Source: Yoonia sp. (GTDB taxonomy: Bacteria > Pseudomonadota > Alphaproteobacteria > Rhodobacterales > Rhodobacteraceae). Taken from it: 64,000 bases of DNA. Positions 35,524 to 43,874 of this stretch are shown here, one piece after another. The stretch lies in assembly GCF_014859355.1 (NCBI RefSeq), contig NZ_JACUUJ010000005.1, positions 40,611-104,610 on the forward strand, read 5' to 3'. The notes below the pieces were generated by a model, which searched no databases, was not told the origin of the DNA, and was given only the letters and a program-made list of their open reading frames with translations. The first letter of the stretch is position 1, and every line of letters starts with the position of its first letter. Position numbers and translations under genes: made by a program.

Positions 35524-35976
35524 ATGGACCAGATCGATCGCAAATTGCTGCATCACGTGCAGCGTAATAACCAACTGACCAGCGCGGCCCTGTCGGACCT
35601 TGTCGGGCTGTCGCCCACATCCGTGCAACGCCGCCTGCAACGGCTGCGCGCCGACAAGGTGATCGAGGCGGATATCGCCGTGGTATCTCCCGCCGCCGTA
35701 GGTCGCCCGCTGACGATGCTGGTGGCGGTGGAACTGGCGCGCGAACGGTCCGACATTATCGACCGTTTCAAGAAATCCGTGCGCGCCCGCCCTGAAGTGA
35801 TGAGCGCATATTACGTCACAGGCGAGACCGATTTCGTGCTGATCGTCACCGCCGAGGATATGACCGATTACGAAGCCTTCACACGCGATTTTCTGTATAA
35901 CAATCCCGATATCAGGGGTTTCAAAACGACGGTGGTGATGGACCGTATCAAGGCCTCGTTCAACGTTCCGGTCTAG
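35524..35976 (+). CDS. doeX: DoeX, Lrp/AsnC family regulator of ectoine catabolism
   Basis: A 150-residue Lrp/AsnC regulator. The helix-turn-helix is at the start (MDQIDRKLLHHVQRNNQLTSAALSDLVGLSPTSVQRRLQRL), followed by the RAM ligand domain (YYVTGETDFVLIVTAEDMTDYE). The ATG at 35524 begins the family homology; the frame is open to an ATG at 35476, and neither start has a strong ribosome-binding site. It is divergent from doeA, and related AsnC proteins sense N-alpha-acetyl-diaminobutyrate. The AT-rich 77-bp gap in front of it holds CTGCA...TGCAG ends spaced 16 bp apart, a possible operator. Confidence 0.85.
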   Translation: MDQIDRKLLHHVQRNNQLTSAALSDLVGLSPTSVQRRLQRLRADKVIEADIAVVSPAAVGRPLTMLVAVELARERSDIIDRFKKSVRARPEVMSAYYVTGETDFVLIVTAEDMTDYEAFTRDFLYNNPDIRGFKTTVVMDRIKASFNVPV

Positions 35977-36048
35977 CTGCGCATCGCTAGACACAGGTGG
36001 GGCCGGGCGGTAAAGAGGCCTGCGCACATTTGGAAGGCAGGCAGTCAC

Positions 36049-38250
36049 ATGGACAGTACCGAACACCACGATACGATTGATCTGATCGGGCCTTCGGGCC
36101 ATAGCCTGCGTGTGGCCGCCTGGACAGACGTGGCCCGCGACGATCAGTTCGACCGGATCGTAACCGATCTGGATGATGTGCTTGGCCTCGCGCTGGCGTC
36201 GAATTACGAATATCCGTCGCGCTATTCGATCTGGAATTTCGGGTTCACCAACCCTGTCCTGATGTTTCAGGCGACTGATCGCAGCTTTACGGTCAAGGCG
36301 CTGTCGGAACGGGGCAGGGGGCTGCTGGCATTCATGCATGACGTGCTGGCGGCCGTGCCGGACCTGAGCGTTGATGCACTGGATGGCATGGTGTTTGCTG
36401 GTGTGGTCGATCCGCTGCCCGCCGATGCCGATTTCGCCGAAGAGGACCGGACGCGCAAGCTGTCGATCTTTACCGTGGTGCGGGCCATGTGGCAGGCATT
36501 GCAGCACCCCGATCTGGGCGATTTCGGGCTATATGGTGCCTTTGGCTATGATCTGGTGCTGGATTTCGAAGATATCGCCAAAAAGATGATCCGCGCGGAC
36601 GACCAACGCGATGTGGTTCTGTTCATTCCCGATCGCCTGTTCAAAAGCACCGTGGGCAGCGAGGTTGGTTTTGTCACCAATTACGAATTCACCTATGGCG
36701 AACATGCATCTGCCGATCACCCGCGCGTGCCCGTGCGAGCCCCGTTCAAACGCAATGACACCGGTTGGAAAGACATCCGTTGCGACCACGCGCCCGGCGA
36801 ATACGAGGCTGTTGTCGAACGCGCGCGCGCTGAGTTTCTGGCCGGTAACCTGTTCGAGGCGGTGCCGGGGCAGTCCTTTACCACAGCCCTGCGCAGCACG
36901 CCCGCGACGGTCTTTCGCCGTCTGATGCAGACAAACCCGTCGCCCTTTGCCTTTCTGATGAACCTTGATCAAGAGGAGTTTCTGATCGGTGCATCGCCGG
37001 AAATGTATCTGCGCTCGACCGGGCGCACGATCGAAACCTGCCCGATTTCCGGCACCATCACCCGCGGGGCCGACCCGATGGAAGACGCCGAACAGGTGCT
37101 GAAACTGCTGTCCTCGGCCAAGGAAGAGGCAGAGTTGACGATGTGCACTGACGTGGATCGCAACGACAAGGCCCGTATCTGCGTGCCCGGTAGCATTACG
37201 GTCAAGGGCCGTCGCCAGATCGAGTTTTATTCCCGCGTGATCCACACCGTCGATCACGTGGTCGGTGAACTGGCCGATGGCTATGACGGGCTGGATGCGT
37301 TCATTTCGCACATGTGGGCGGTAACCGTAACGGGCGCGCCCAAAGCTTGGGCAATCAAGTTTCTGGAAGCCAACGAAAAATCGCCCCGCCGCTGGTATGC
37401 CGGTGCGCTGGGCGGGCTGACCGCCGACGGGTCGGTCAACACCGCGCTGAGCATTCGCATGGTGCAGGTGCGCGGCGGTATGGCCAGCGTGCGGGCCGGG
37501 GCCACGACGCTTTATTATTCCGATCCGGCGTCCGAGGAACGCGAAACGCGGCTTAAGGCGTCGGCGTTCCTGAGCGCGTTGATGGAAGAAGACGGCAGCG
37601 ATAACGGCAAGGATTTTGCCGCCAAGCCCAAAGCAGGGCGTGCCAGCGAAGGTTACTTAGCGCGCGGGCTGAATATTTTGATGGTCGATCACGAAGACAG
37701 TTTCGTGAACATGCTGGCGAATTATATCAAGGCGTTCGAACCGAACCTGAAAACCTATCGCGCGCAAACCGCGCTGTCGAAACTGAACGCGGACATTGAT
37801 CTGGTTGTGCTGTCACCGGGTCCGGGGCGGCCTGCGGATTTCAATACCAATGCTACGATCGAAAAGGCGGTCAGCCTTGGCATCCCGATTTTTGGGGTCT
37901 GTCTGGGATTGCAGGCGGTGGTTGAATATTTCGGCGGCACCTTGGGGATTTTGAATGAACCGCGCCACGGCGTGCCGGCGACCGTGACCCATGAAGACAC
38001 CGGCGTCTTTGCGGGGCTGCCACAGGATTTCAGCGTGGCGCGGTATCATTCACTTTATGCGCAGGATGATGCGGTGCCAGATTGCCTGACCGTGACGGCG
38101 CGGTCTGCTGACGGCGTGGTGATGGGGATTTCACACCGCGACCTGCCGATCCAGACGGTGCAGTTTCACCCTGAATCCATCATTACCAGCAAAAATGACA
38201 TGGGCATGCGGCTGATCCGCAACATGCTGGAACAGGTGCCCGCGCGCTAG
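36049..38250 (+). CDS. trpE: Anthranilate synthase, fused TrpE-TrpG
   Basis: Makes anthranilate from chorismate and glutamine, the first step of tryptophan synthesis. The 733-residue chain joins the chorismate-using subunit (about residues 1-520) to the glutamine amidotransferase (about 540-733), as in rhizobia and Azospirillum. TrpE motifs are LIGASPEMYLRS, CPISGTITRGADPMED and DVDRNDKARICVPG. The amidotransferase nucleophile is in GVCLGLQAVVEYFGG, with VQFHPESI near the C-terminus. Unlike rhizobial trpE(G), no Trp-rich leader peptide or attenuator is visible in the 72 bp before the start. Confidence 0.95.
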   Translation: MDSTEHHDTIDLIGPSGHSLRVAAWTDVARDDQFDRIVTDLDDVLGLALASNYEYPSRYSIWNFGFTNPVLMFQATDRSFTVKALSERGRGLLAFMHDVLAAVPDLSVDALDGMVFAGVVDPLPADADFAEEDRTRKLSIFTVVRAMWQALQHPDLGDFGLYGAFGYDLVLDFEDIAKKMIRADDQRDVVLFIPDRLFKSTVGSEVGFVTNYEFTYGEHASADHPRVPVRAPFKRNDTGWKDIRCDHAPGEYEAVVERARAEFLAGNLFEAVPGQSFTTALRSTPATVFRRLMQTNPSPFAFLMNLDQEEFLIGASPEMYLRSTGRTIETCPISGTITRGADPMEDAEQVLKLLSSAKEEAELTMCTDVDRNDKARICVPGSITVKGRRQIEFYSRVIHTVDHVVGELADGYDGLDAFISHMWAVTVTGAPKAWAIKFLEANEKSPRRWYAGALGGLTADGSVNTALSIRMVQVRGGMASVRAGATTLYYSDPASEERETRLKASAFLSALMEEDGSDNGKDFAAKPKAGRASEGYLARGLNILMVDHEDSFVNMLANYIKAFEPNLKTYRAQTALSKLNADIDLVVLSPGPGRPADFNTNATIEKAVSLGIPIFGVCLGLQAVVEYFGGTLGILNEPRHGVPATVTHEDTGVFAGLPQDFSVARYHSLYAQDDAVPDCLTVTARSADGVVMGISHRDLPIQTVQFHPESIITSKNDMGMRLIRNMLEQVPAR

Positions 38251-38252
38251 GA

Positions 38253-39308
38253 TCACTCTGCCGGGGCAAACCCCATGATCATGTGCCGCAGCCCGATGGC
38301 CGCGCCCGCAAAGATGGCCGCAAATGTCACGGGCGCGCTGAACGCAAGGATCGAAAAGGCCGACAGCCCCTGACCGATGCTGCACCCCAGCGCGATCACC
38401 GCACCGACCCCCATCATGCCCGCGCCAAAGATCTGGCGGCGCAGTTCGCGCGGGTCTTCGCAGGCTTCCCAACGGAAATGCCCCTTGATCAGGCTGCCGA
38501 TAAAGGCCCCCAACCAGACGCCCGCGACAGACCCAATGCCGAATGATAGGCTGCGTGCGCTGGATGTCATGCCATAGAGCATCGCTTCGCCCAAGGGGGC
38601 AGAAAATGTGTGGTTAACGATGGGAAGATGCGCAAATCCGGCTGCCTGAACGTATTGCATGCCAGCCCAGCCAGACACAACAGCCAGTCCAGCGACAACG
38701 GCCCAAAACACGGCGCGTTTGTCCTTGATGAAAGCTGCGTTGGCAAGGGCTGTCAGTGCGATCGCCAGACCGATCATTACGCCAACCAACGGGACCGCAA
38801 CACCGGTGCTGTTCCCGATCATATGGGCGATACCGGCGGGGGCCACTGCCTGGGTGCTGCCACCAAAAATGGCCAGGCGCAACGGGGCGAAGGGGCCCGA
38901 AATGGTTGCATAGGCCGCCAAACCCATCACCACGACAATCACAAAAGACCGCAGGTCACCACCGCCCAGTCGCGCCAGTGCACCAAAACCGCAGTTGCCG
39001 GCAATAGCCATACCATATCCAAATATCAGCCCGCCGACTATACTGGCAGCAGGAGACCAGGCCGACGCCAGATAGAAGGATCGCGCAGGATCCAACAGCC
39101 CGCCCGCCATCAGGCCAAATGACCCGATAATCGCCGTGCCAATCGCAAGCGCCCACATGCGCAGGCGCAGATCATTATGCCCGTAAAGAAAATCCTCAAT
39201 TGCACCAAGCGTGCAAAACCGCCCCAGCCGGGCCGCTAGCCCAAGCAACACCCCACCGGCCAACCCGATCGCTGCAGCAACGTTTTCATCCCCCCATGCG
39301 TCAAGCAT
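38253..39308 (-). CDS. soxT: SoxT-like YeeE/YedE sulfur-compound transporter
   Basis: A full-length YeeE/YedE membrane protein of about 351 residues with roughly nine to ten helices. Sulfur-binding cysteines sit in the repeated loops: LGRFCTLGAIEDF, MAIAGNCGFGALARLGGGD and IALGCSIGQGLS. It is next to soxR in the same direction, like soxT of other sox clusters, where it affects thiosulfate uptake or the signal to SoxR. ATG 39308 has GGGAG upstream; the preceding TTG is less likely. It is convergent with trpE(G), whose stop is 2 bp away. Confidence 0.85.
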   Translation of the reverse strand: MLDAWGDENVAAAIGLAGGVLLGLAARLGRFCTLGAIEDFLYGHNDLRLRMWALAIGTAIIGSFGLMAGGLLDPARSFYLASAWSPAASIVGGLIFGYGMAIAGNCGFGALARLGGGDLRSFVIVVVMGLAAYATISGPFAPLRLAIFGGSTQAVAPAGIAHMIGNSTGVAVPLVGVMIGLAIALTALANAAFIKDKRAVFWAVVAGLAVVSGWAGMQYVQAAGFAHLPIVNHTFSAPLGEAMLYGMTSSARSLSFGIGSVAGVWLGAFIGSLIKGHFRWEACEDPRELRRQIFGAGMMGVGAVIALGCSIGQGLSAFSILAFSAPVTFAAIFAGAAIGLRHMIMGFAPAE

Positions 39309-39349
39309 CAATTTTCTCCCTTGGATTGCCCGGTTTGGCCGCGATCACA

Positions 39350-39685
39350 TCAGCGCGCGGCGCAAAACAAATCATAAACCAGCCCGATGATGCGTTGGGA
39401 ACGATCATCCGCCAAGCTGTAATATATGGTTTTGCCATCGCGTCGTGGTTTGACCAGACCTTCCGTGCGCAGGCGGCCCAATTGCTGGGATACCGCCGCT
39501 TGGCGTGCTGAAAGCAATTCTTCCAGTTCGGTGACCGATTTTTCCCCGGTCGCCAGATGGCAAAGGATCATCAACCTGCCTTCATGGCTGATTGCCTTGA
39601 GATAGTTGGTCGCGGTTGTCGCATTATCCATCATCTGGTCGAGCTGGTTTTCATCCAGACTGCTGTCAATTTTTGGAAACCCCAT
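39350..39685 (-). CDS. soxR: SoxR, ArsR-type repressor of the sox genes
   Basis: A 111-residue ArsR-family repressor. The winged helix reads ISHEGRLMILCHLATGEKSVTELEELLSARQAAVSQQLGRLRTEGLV. Two cysteines, one in LILCHL-like MILCHLA (about residue 43) and one in the C-terminal YDLFCAAR (about residue 107), correspond to the pair that forms a tetrasulfide bridge in BigR and SqrR, so sulfane sulfur is the likely inducer. ATG 39685 is preferred over the in-frame TTG at 39688. It lies between soxT and soxS, all on the minus strand, with the structural genes divergent. Confidence 0.9.
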   Translation of the reverse strand: MGFPKIDSSLDENQLDQMMDNATTATNYLKAISHEGRLMILCHLATGEKSVTELEELLSARQAAVSQQLGRLRTEGLVKPRRDGKTIYYSLADDRSQRIIGLVYDLFCAAR

Positions 39686-39772
39686 CAACCCTGATCCTGT
39701 CTGGTTGCCGTCACTGATGCTTGTTTACCCGTTTATAGGTTCGAATCAAATGGCGCGACCTACAAGTGCATT

Positions 39773-40159
39773 TCAGGATTCGCCGTTTACCTGAATATTT
39801 TCCTGCGCAAGCAACCGACCCAACAGACCCCAAAAGAAATCTTCGCCAGGATAGCCTTCGATGCGGCCGGATTCAACGCCATCAACAAGCAACACAAAGG
39901 TCGGTGTAAACATGATCTTGCGGCGCAGCGCAATTTCGTCGGGTATCGGTTGCTTGATATTAACGCGCAACAATGGTGCAGCCACACCTTCGCCGGACTT
40001 TGGGTAAATCGGGGCGATCTGTGCGTTCCAGCGGGCGCACCAGATGCAACCCGGTTCTTCGGCCATCAGCAAACGCACCTCGGCCGAGGCGGCGACAGGG
40101 GCCAGCGCGATGAAAATTGCAACCAGGGGCGCGAAAAAGATGGTCAGGTGCTTATACAT
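39773..40159 (-). CDS. soxS: SoxS, periplasmic thioredoxin-like protein
   Basis: A 128-residue exported thioredoxin-fold protein. The signal peptide ends at AASAEV; the redox motif is GCIWCARW near residue 40, and the cis-proline region is MFTPTFVLLVDG. In Paracoccus SoxS keeps the SoxYZ cysteine in its active state. It is divergent from soxV, and its start codon lies inside the candidate SoxR operator at 40158-40179. Downstream on the minus strand come soxR and soxT. Confidence 0.9.
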   Translation of the reverse strand: MYKHLTIFFAPLVAIFIALAPVAASAEVRLLMAEEPGCIWCARWNAQIAPIYPKSGEGVAAPLLRVNIKQPIPDEIALRRKIMFTPTFVLLVDGVESGRIEGYPGEDFFWGLLGRLLAQENIQVNGES

Positions 40160-40179
40160 TCAATATCCTTAATATGAAT
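40158..40179. promoter_or_regulatory. Candidate SoxR operator in the soxS-soxV gap
   Basis: An AT-rich imperfect dyad with ATTCA and TGAAT ends spaced 12 bp apart lies in the 45-bp gap between divergent soxS and soxV, the place where SoxR binds in Paracoccus. An ACATTCA element also occurs in the soxW-soxX gap near 41542. Assignment to SoxR is inference. Confidence 0.4.
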
Positions 40180-40204
40180 TACCGCTTTAATCAAGGAAAC
40201 GTCG

Positions 40205-40942
40205 ATGCTCGACATCTCTTATCTTGGCGCTGCTGTTGCGGGATTGTTATCATTTTTTACGCCATGTGTCCTGCCGATGGTGCCTTTTTACCTGTGCTAC
40301 ATGGCAGGAATGTCCATGGATGCGCTGCGCGAAGACACTGCGATTCCCAAAGCGGTGCAGCGTCAACTTGTTATTTCGGCGGTTTTTTTCGCGCTGGGCG
40401 TGACGACGATATTTGTTTTGCTGGGCATGGGGGCAACCGCAGCCGGCCAGATATTTGCGCAGTGGCGGGATGTTCTGCGCTACGGTGCAGCAGCCGTTCT
40501 GTTTGTCTTTGGCCTGCATTTTCTAGGGATCATGCGGATTGCGCTGTTCTATCGCGAGGCGCGGGTCGAAACGCATGTGGCACCCACGAGCATCGTTGGC
40601 GCATATGTTATGGGGCTGGCCTTCGGCTTTGGCTGGACGCCTTGCGTGGGTCCGGCGCTTGCCGCGATTTTGATGGTGGCCAGCGGGATGGGGGATATCT
40701 GGCGGGGCGGGCTGTTACTGTTTGTCTACGGCATCGCAATGACTGCACCTTTTGTCGTGGCCGCCCTGTTTGCGCGTCCGTTTCTGGGATGGTTGCAGCG
40801 CAATCGCCGGTATCTGGCGCATGTCGAAAAAATCATGGGCGTGATGCTGATCGTCTTTGCCATTCTGATTGCGACGAATGCCGTGAATTACATCGCGCAA
40901 TGGATGATCGAAGTCATGCCTGCGTTTGGTAACTTGGGATAG
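40205..40942 (+). CDS. soxV: SoxV, CcdA-type membrane electron-transfer protein
   Basis: A 245-residue inner-membrane protein of the CcdA/DsbD family with six helices. Conserved parts are LLSFFTPCVLPMVPFYLCYMAG and FGFGWTPCVGPALAAILM, each with the redox cysteine. It carries reducing power from cytoplasmic thioredoxin to periplasmic SoxW and hence to SoxYZ. The start has AAGGAAA 6 bp upstream. soxW begins 6 bp after its stop. Confidence 0.93.
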   Translation: MLDISYLGAAVAGLLSFFTPCVLPMVPFYLCYMAGMSMDALREDTAIPKAVQRQLVISAVFFALGVTTIFVLLGMGATAAGQIFAQWRDVLRYGAAAVLFVFGLHFLGIMRIALFYREARVETHVAPTSIVGAYVMGLAFGFGWTPCVGPALAAILMVASGMGDIWRGGLLLFVYGIAMTAPFVVAALFARPFLGWLQRNRRYLAHVEKIMGVMLIVFAILIATNAVNYIAQWMIEVMPAFGNLG

Positions 40943-40948
40943 GAAAAC

Positions 40949-41521
40949 ATGATAAGCTTTCGGAATTTTATGACAGGTCTGGCGCTGGTGTTTGCCATGC
41001 CGGTCTTTGCTGCCACGATGGGCGATGACGGCCTGCACAAGGCCGACTGGATGCGCGACACCTTCAAGGATCTGCGCGAAGATCTGGCAGAGGCGAACGC
41101 CGAAGGCAAACGCCTGATGATCATCATCGAACAGCGCGGCTGCATCTACTGCAAAAAGATGCACGAAGAGGTGTTTGTCGATCCGGCGATCCATGCGGCG
41201 CTGAACGCGGAATTCTTTGTCGTTCAGATCAATATGTTCGGCGATATCGAAGTTACCGATTTTGACGGCACGACCTTGTCTGAAAAAGACATGGTGCGAC
41301 GCTGGAACGCGTTGTTCACGCCGACGATGATGTTCTTTCCGCAGAACGTCGCAGATGATGCGCGCGCAAATCAAGCCGCGGTGGCGGTTATGCCCGGTGC
41401 ATTTGGTGTCTGGACAACGAAAAATCTCCTAAACTGGATTCGGGAAGAAGGGTATCTGGGCGAAGAACCATTTCAGAAATACCACGCACGCATCCTGCAA
41501 GAGCACGAAATAAATGAGTAA
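40949..41521 (+). CDS. soxW: SoxW, periplasmic thioredoxin
   Basis: A 190-residue thioredoxin-fold protein with a Sec signal peptide (cleavage near VFAATM). The redox motif is GCIYCKKMHEEVF near residue 66, and FTPTMMFFP provides the cis-proline. It receives electrons from SoxV and is thought to reduce the SoxYZ carrier. It is the last gene before a 106-bp gap that holds the soxX promoter region. Confidence 0.92.
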   Translation: MISFRNFMTGLALVFAMPVFAATMGDDGLHKADWMRDTFKDLREDLAEANAEGKRLMIIIEQRGCIYCKKMHEEVFVDPAIHAALNAEFFVVQINMFGDIEVTDFDGTTLSEKDMVRRWNALFTPTMMFFPQNVADDARANQAAVAVMPGAFGVWTTKNLLNWIREEGYLGEEPFQKYHARILQEHEINE

Positions 41522-41627
41522 AATCTGTGCCAAACACTTAAACATTCATAAATTCGATTTTGTTGTTGCATAAATCGGGAACTGTGCGCTACCGTATACA
41601 CAATTCTTTGTGATCCAGGGAGGGACC
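41522..41627 (+). promoter_or_regulatory. soxW-soxX intergenic promoter region
   Basis: A markedly AT-rich 106-bp gap in front of the structural sox genes. It contains ACATTCATAAATTCG, similar to the element in the soxS-soxV gap, and a GGGAGGGACC ribosome-binding site before soxX. In Paracoccus SoxR also binds at this position. Exact -35 and -10 boxes cannot be set with confidence. Confidence 0.45.
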
Positions 41628-42101
41628 ATGAAACGTATTCTAACTGCCGGGGCAGTTTCATTTCTATCGACCGTGGCTGCCACAGCAGAAGTGCTACCCG
41701 AAGACATCGTCTTCGGAGAGTATGGGGAAGTCGAGGTTTCACTGTCTGGAGTGGCCGGCGATCCTGTTTCTGGTGAAGCTCTTATGGTGGCGCGTGGGAA
41801 GGGCAATTGCCTTGCTTGCCACCAGGTGACCGCGCTTGAACAACACCCTTTTCATGGTGAGGTTGGTCCGTCACTGGATGGTGTTGCCGATCGCTGGTCA
41901 GAAGCTGAACTTCGTGGAATCGTGGTGAATGCTAAAATGACCTATGAAGGGACGGTTATGCCGGCTTTTTATAAGGTAAGCGGGTTTTATCGCCCTGGCG
42001 ATGCCTACACCGGCAAAGCCGCCGTTATGCCCCTTTCCCCGCTGCTGACGGCGCAAGAAATCGAAGATATCGTCGCTTATCTGCTGACATTGTCAGATTG
42101 A
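41628..42101 (+). CDS. soxX: SoxX, c-type cytochrome subunit of SoxXA
   Basis: The small haem subunit of SoxXA, which joins thiosulfate to the SoxYZ cysteine in the periplasm. The 157-residue protein has a signal peptide (cleavage near VAATAEV) and one haem motif, GNCLACHQVTALE, near residue 67. Methionines in TYEGTVMPAFYK and AAVMPLSPLL are candidates for the sixth ligand. ATG 41628 is chosen for the strong GGGAGGG site; the frame is open 6 codons earlier. Confidence 0.94.
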   Translation: MKRILTAGAVSFLSTVAATAEVLPEDIVFGEYGEVEVSLSGVAGDPVSGEALMVARGKGNCLACHQVTALEQHPFHGEVGPSLDGVADRWSEAELRGIVVNAKMTYEGTVMPAFYKVSGFYRPGDAYTGKAAVMPLSPLLTAQEIEDIVAYLLTLSD

Positions 42102-42130
42102 TAAGAGCGACTTAACTGATAGGAGAAATC

Positions 42131-42547
42131 ATGAAACTGACGCGTAGACACACGCTGATGCTGGCAATGGGTTCCGCTGCTGCGGCAATGTTGCCCATGG
42201 CAAGTTTTGGCGCCACTGAAGATGCCATCGCAGCCTTTACCGGCGGCGCAGAGATTGGCGCTGGCGGCATCACGCTGACAGCCCCAGAAATCGCTGAAAA
42301 CGGCAATACGGTGCCGATCGAAGTGAACGCACCCGGCGCAGCCGCCATTTTGGTGCTGGCCGCTGGCAACCCGACACCGGCTGTTGCGACGTTCAACTTT
42401 GGCCCTCTTGCTGCGACACAACACGCATCCACCCGCGTCCGTCTTGCCGGCACGCAGGACGTGATCGCGATTGCCCGTATGCCTGATGGCAGCTTTGTGC
42501 AGGCCAAACAGGAAGTAAAAGTCACAATTGGCGGCTGCGGCGGCTAA
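42131..42547 (+). CDS. soxY: SoxY, sulfur-carrier subunit
   Basis: Carries the sulfur intermediates of the Sox cycle on its C-terminal cysteine. The 138-residue protein has a twin-arginine signal (KLTRRHTLMLAMG) and ends in the swinging-arm motif IGGCGG. The export signal also carries the partner SoxZ, which has none. It lies 29 bp after soxX and 18 bp before soxZ. Confidence 0.96.
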   Translation: MKLTRRHTLMLAMGSAAAAMLPMASFGATEDAIAAFTGGAEIGAGGITLTAPEIAENGNTVPIEVNAPGAAAILVLAAGNPTPAVATFNFGPLAATQHASTRVRLAGTQDVIAIARMPDGSFVQAKQEVKVTIGGCGG

Positions 42548-42565
42548 CTTAGAGGATCGAAAGAA

Positions 42566-42895
42566 ATGGCAGAGAATGTAACACCCCGCGTCCGCGTCCC
42601 GCGCGATGCGACTGCGGGCGAGGTGATCACGATCAAGACGCTGATCAGTCACCCCATGGAATCGGGTCAGCGCAAGGACGGAGACGGCAACGTCATCCCG
42701 CGTTCGATCATCAACCGCTTTACCTGCACGTTCAATGGCGAGGTCGTGATCGACGTGACGCTAGAGCCTGCAATTTCGACCAACCCGTATTTCGAATTTG
42801 AAGCGGTTGTGCCGGAATCGGGAACGTTCGCGTTCACCTGGTATGATGACGACGGCGACGTTTATACCGACACCAAAGAGATTGCGGTCAGCTAA
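42566..42895 (+). CDS. soxZ: SoxZ, SoxY partner subunit
   Basis: A 109-residue immunoglobulin-like protein without signal peptide, exported with SoxY through the Tat system. Family blocks are RVPRDATAGEVITIKTLISHPMESGQRKD and PVVP-like EAVVPESGTFAFTWYDDDGD. GAAAGAA before ATG 42566 gives a modest ribosome-binding site. It forms the SoxYZ heterodimer, the scaffold that SoxXA, SoxB and SoxCD act upon. Confidence 0.95.
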   Translation: MAENVTPRVRVPRDATAGEVITIKTLISHPMESGQRKDGDGNVIPRSIINRFTCTFNGEVVIDVTLEPAISTNPYFEFEAVVPESGTFAFTWYDDDGDVYTDTKEIAVS

Positions 42896-42927
42896 AGGCC
42901 GCAACATTGCCGGGAGGGTCAATGTAT

Positions 42928-43773
42928 ATGAAGACGTTAATCAAGTCAGGTGTTGCAGTAATCGCCTTGTTGGCCGCAGGTCCGGTCGCTGCTGACGAAG
43001 ATGCAGACCTGATCATCAATGATGAGATTGAGATCACAGTTCGTGCCGAAGCGCCCGCGCATGTAGATGGTCTGCGCACCATCTATTCGGGCTGGGTTTT
43101 CCGTGCAGATGAAACGCAAGCGCTTCAGATGGACGACTTTGAAAACCCCGCCATGCTGTTTGCCGATGAAGCGCGGGAAAAGTGGACACGTGTTGAAGGC
43201 AGTGCAGAAAAGTCTTGTGCTGACTGCCACGGAGAACCTGAATCTCTGGCTGACGCACGCGGCACATATCCCAAATGGAATGATCAGGCACAAGAAGTGC
43301 GGACACTTGCCATGCAGGTGAACGGCTGCCGGACGGAACAGATGGGTGCCGAAGCGTGGAAATACGATAGTGCAGAGCTTTTGAACATGGAAGCACTGCT
43401 GTCGTCGGTGGCACGTGGCAACCCTGTGAATGTCGCTATTGATGGGCCTGTTGCGGCGACCTTTGAGCTGGGTAAGGAAATCTATTATTCCCGGTTCGGC
43501 CAATTGGATCTGTCTTGTGCAAATTGCCACGAAGAAAACTATGGCAACAACATTCGTGCAGACCATCTGAGCCAAGGGCAGATCAACGGCTTTCCGACAT
43601 ATCGTTTGAAAAACGCACGGCTGAACGGGGCGCAGACGCGTTTCCGTGGGTGCATCCGCGATACACGCGCGGAAACCTATGCTGTCGGTTCGGAAGAGTT
43701 CATTGCGCTTGAACTTTATGTTGCATCACGTGGTAACGGCCTGTCCGTCGAAGGTCCGTCCGTTCGTAATTAA
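42928..43773 (+). CDS. soxA: SoxA, dihaem cytochrome subunit of SoxXA
   Basis: The catalytic subunit of SoxXA. The mature protein follows a signal peptide ending near GPVAADE. Two haem motifs are visible, CADCHGEPESL and CANCHEENYGN, so this is the dihaem class. The cysteine in RFRGCIRDTRAE is the active-site persulfide ligand, and GQINGFPTYRLK precedes it. GGGAGGG at 42912-42918 could serve ATG 42922 or 42928; the latter gives the cleaner signal peptide. A terminator-like hairpin follows the stop, before soxB. Confidence 0.94.
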   Translation: MKTLIKSGVAVIALLAAGPVAADEDADLIINDEIEITVRAEAPAHVDGLRTIYSGWVFRADETQALQMDDFENPAMLFADEAREKWTRVEGSAEKSCADCHGEPESLADARGTYPKWNDQAQEVRTLAMQVNGCRTEQMGAEAWKYDSAELLNMEALLSSVARGNPVNVAIDGPVAATFELGKEIYYSRFGQLDLSCANCHEENYGNNIRADHLSQGQINGFPTYRLKNARLNGAQTRFRGCIRDTRAETYAVGSEEFIALELYVASRGNGLSVEGPSVRN

Positions 43774-43785
43774 ACACTGTGTTAG

Positions 43786-43816
43786 GCCCGTTGCCGATAT
43801 CCGGCAGCGGGCTTTT
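43786..43816 (+). terminator. Terminator-like hairpin between soxA and soxB
   Basis: GCCCGTTGCCG and CGGCAGCGGGC pair over 11 bp (one G-U) around a 5-base loop, followed by TTTT. It lies 13 bp beyond the soxA stop, within the otherwise continuous sox transcript, and may set the ratio of soxXYZA to soxBCDEF mRNA. Confidence 0.7.
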
Positions 43817-43874
43817 GATTATCTTAAAACATTCAGTTTTTCGCATGTGATGACTGAAATATGGGGCAAGACCA

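Noticed and set aside
35977..36048. Trp attenuator upstream of trpE(G)
   Set aside because: The 72-bp gap has no leader peptide with tandem Trp codons and no alternative stems.
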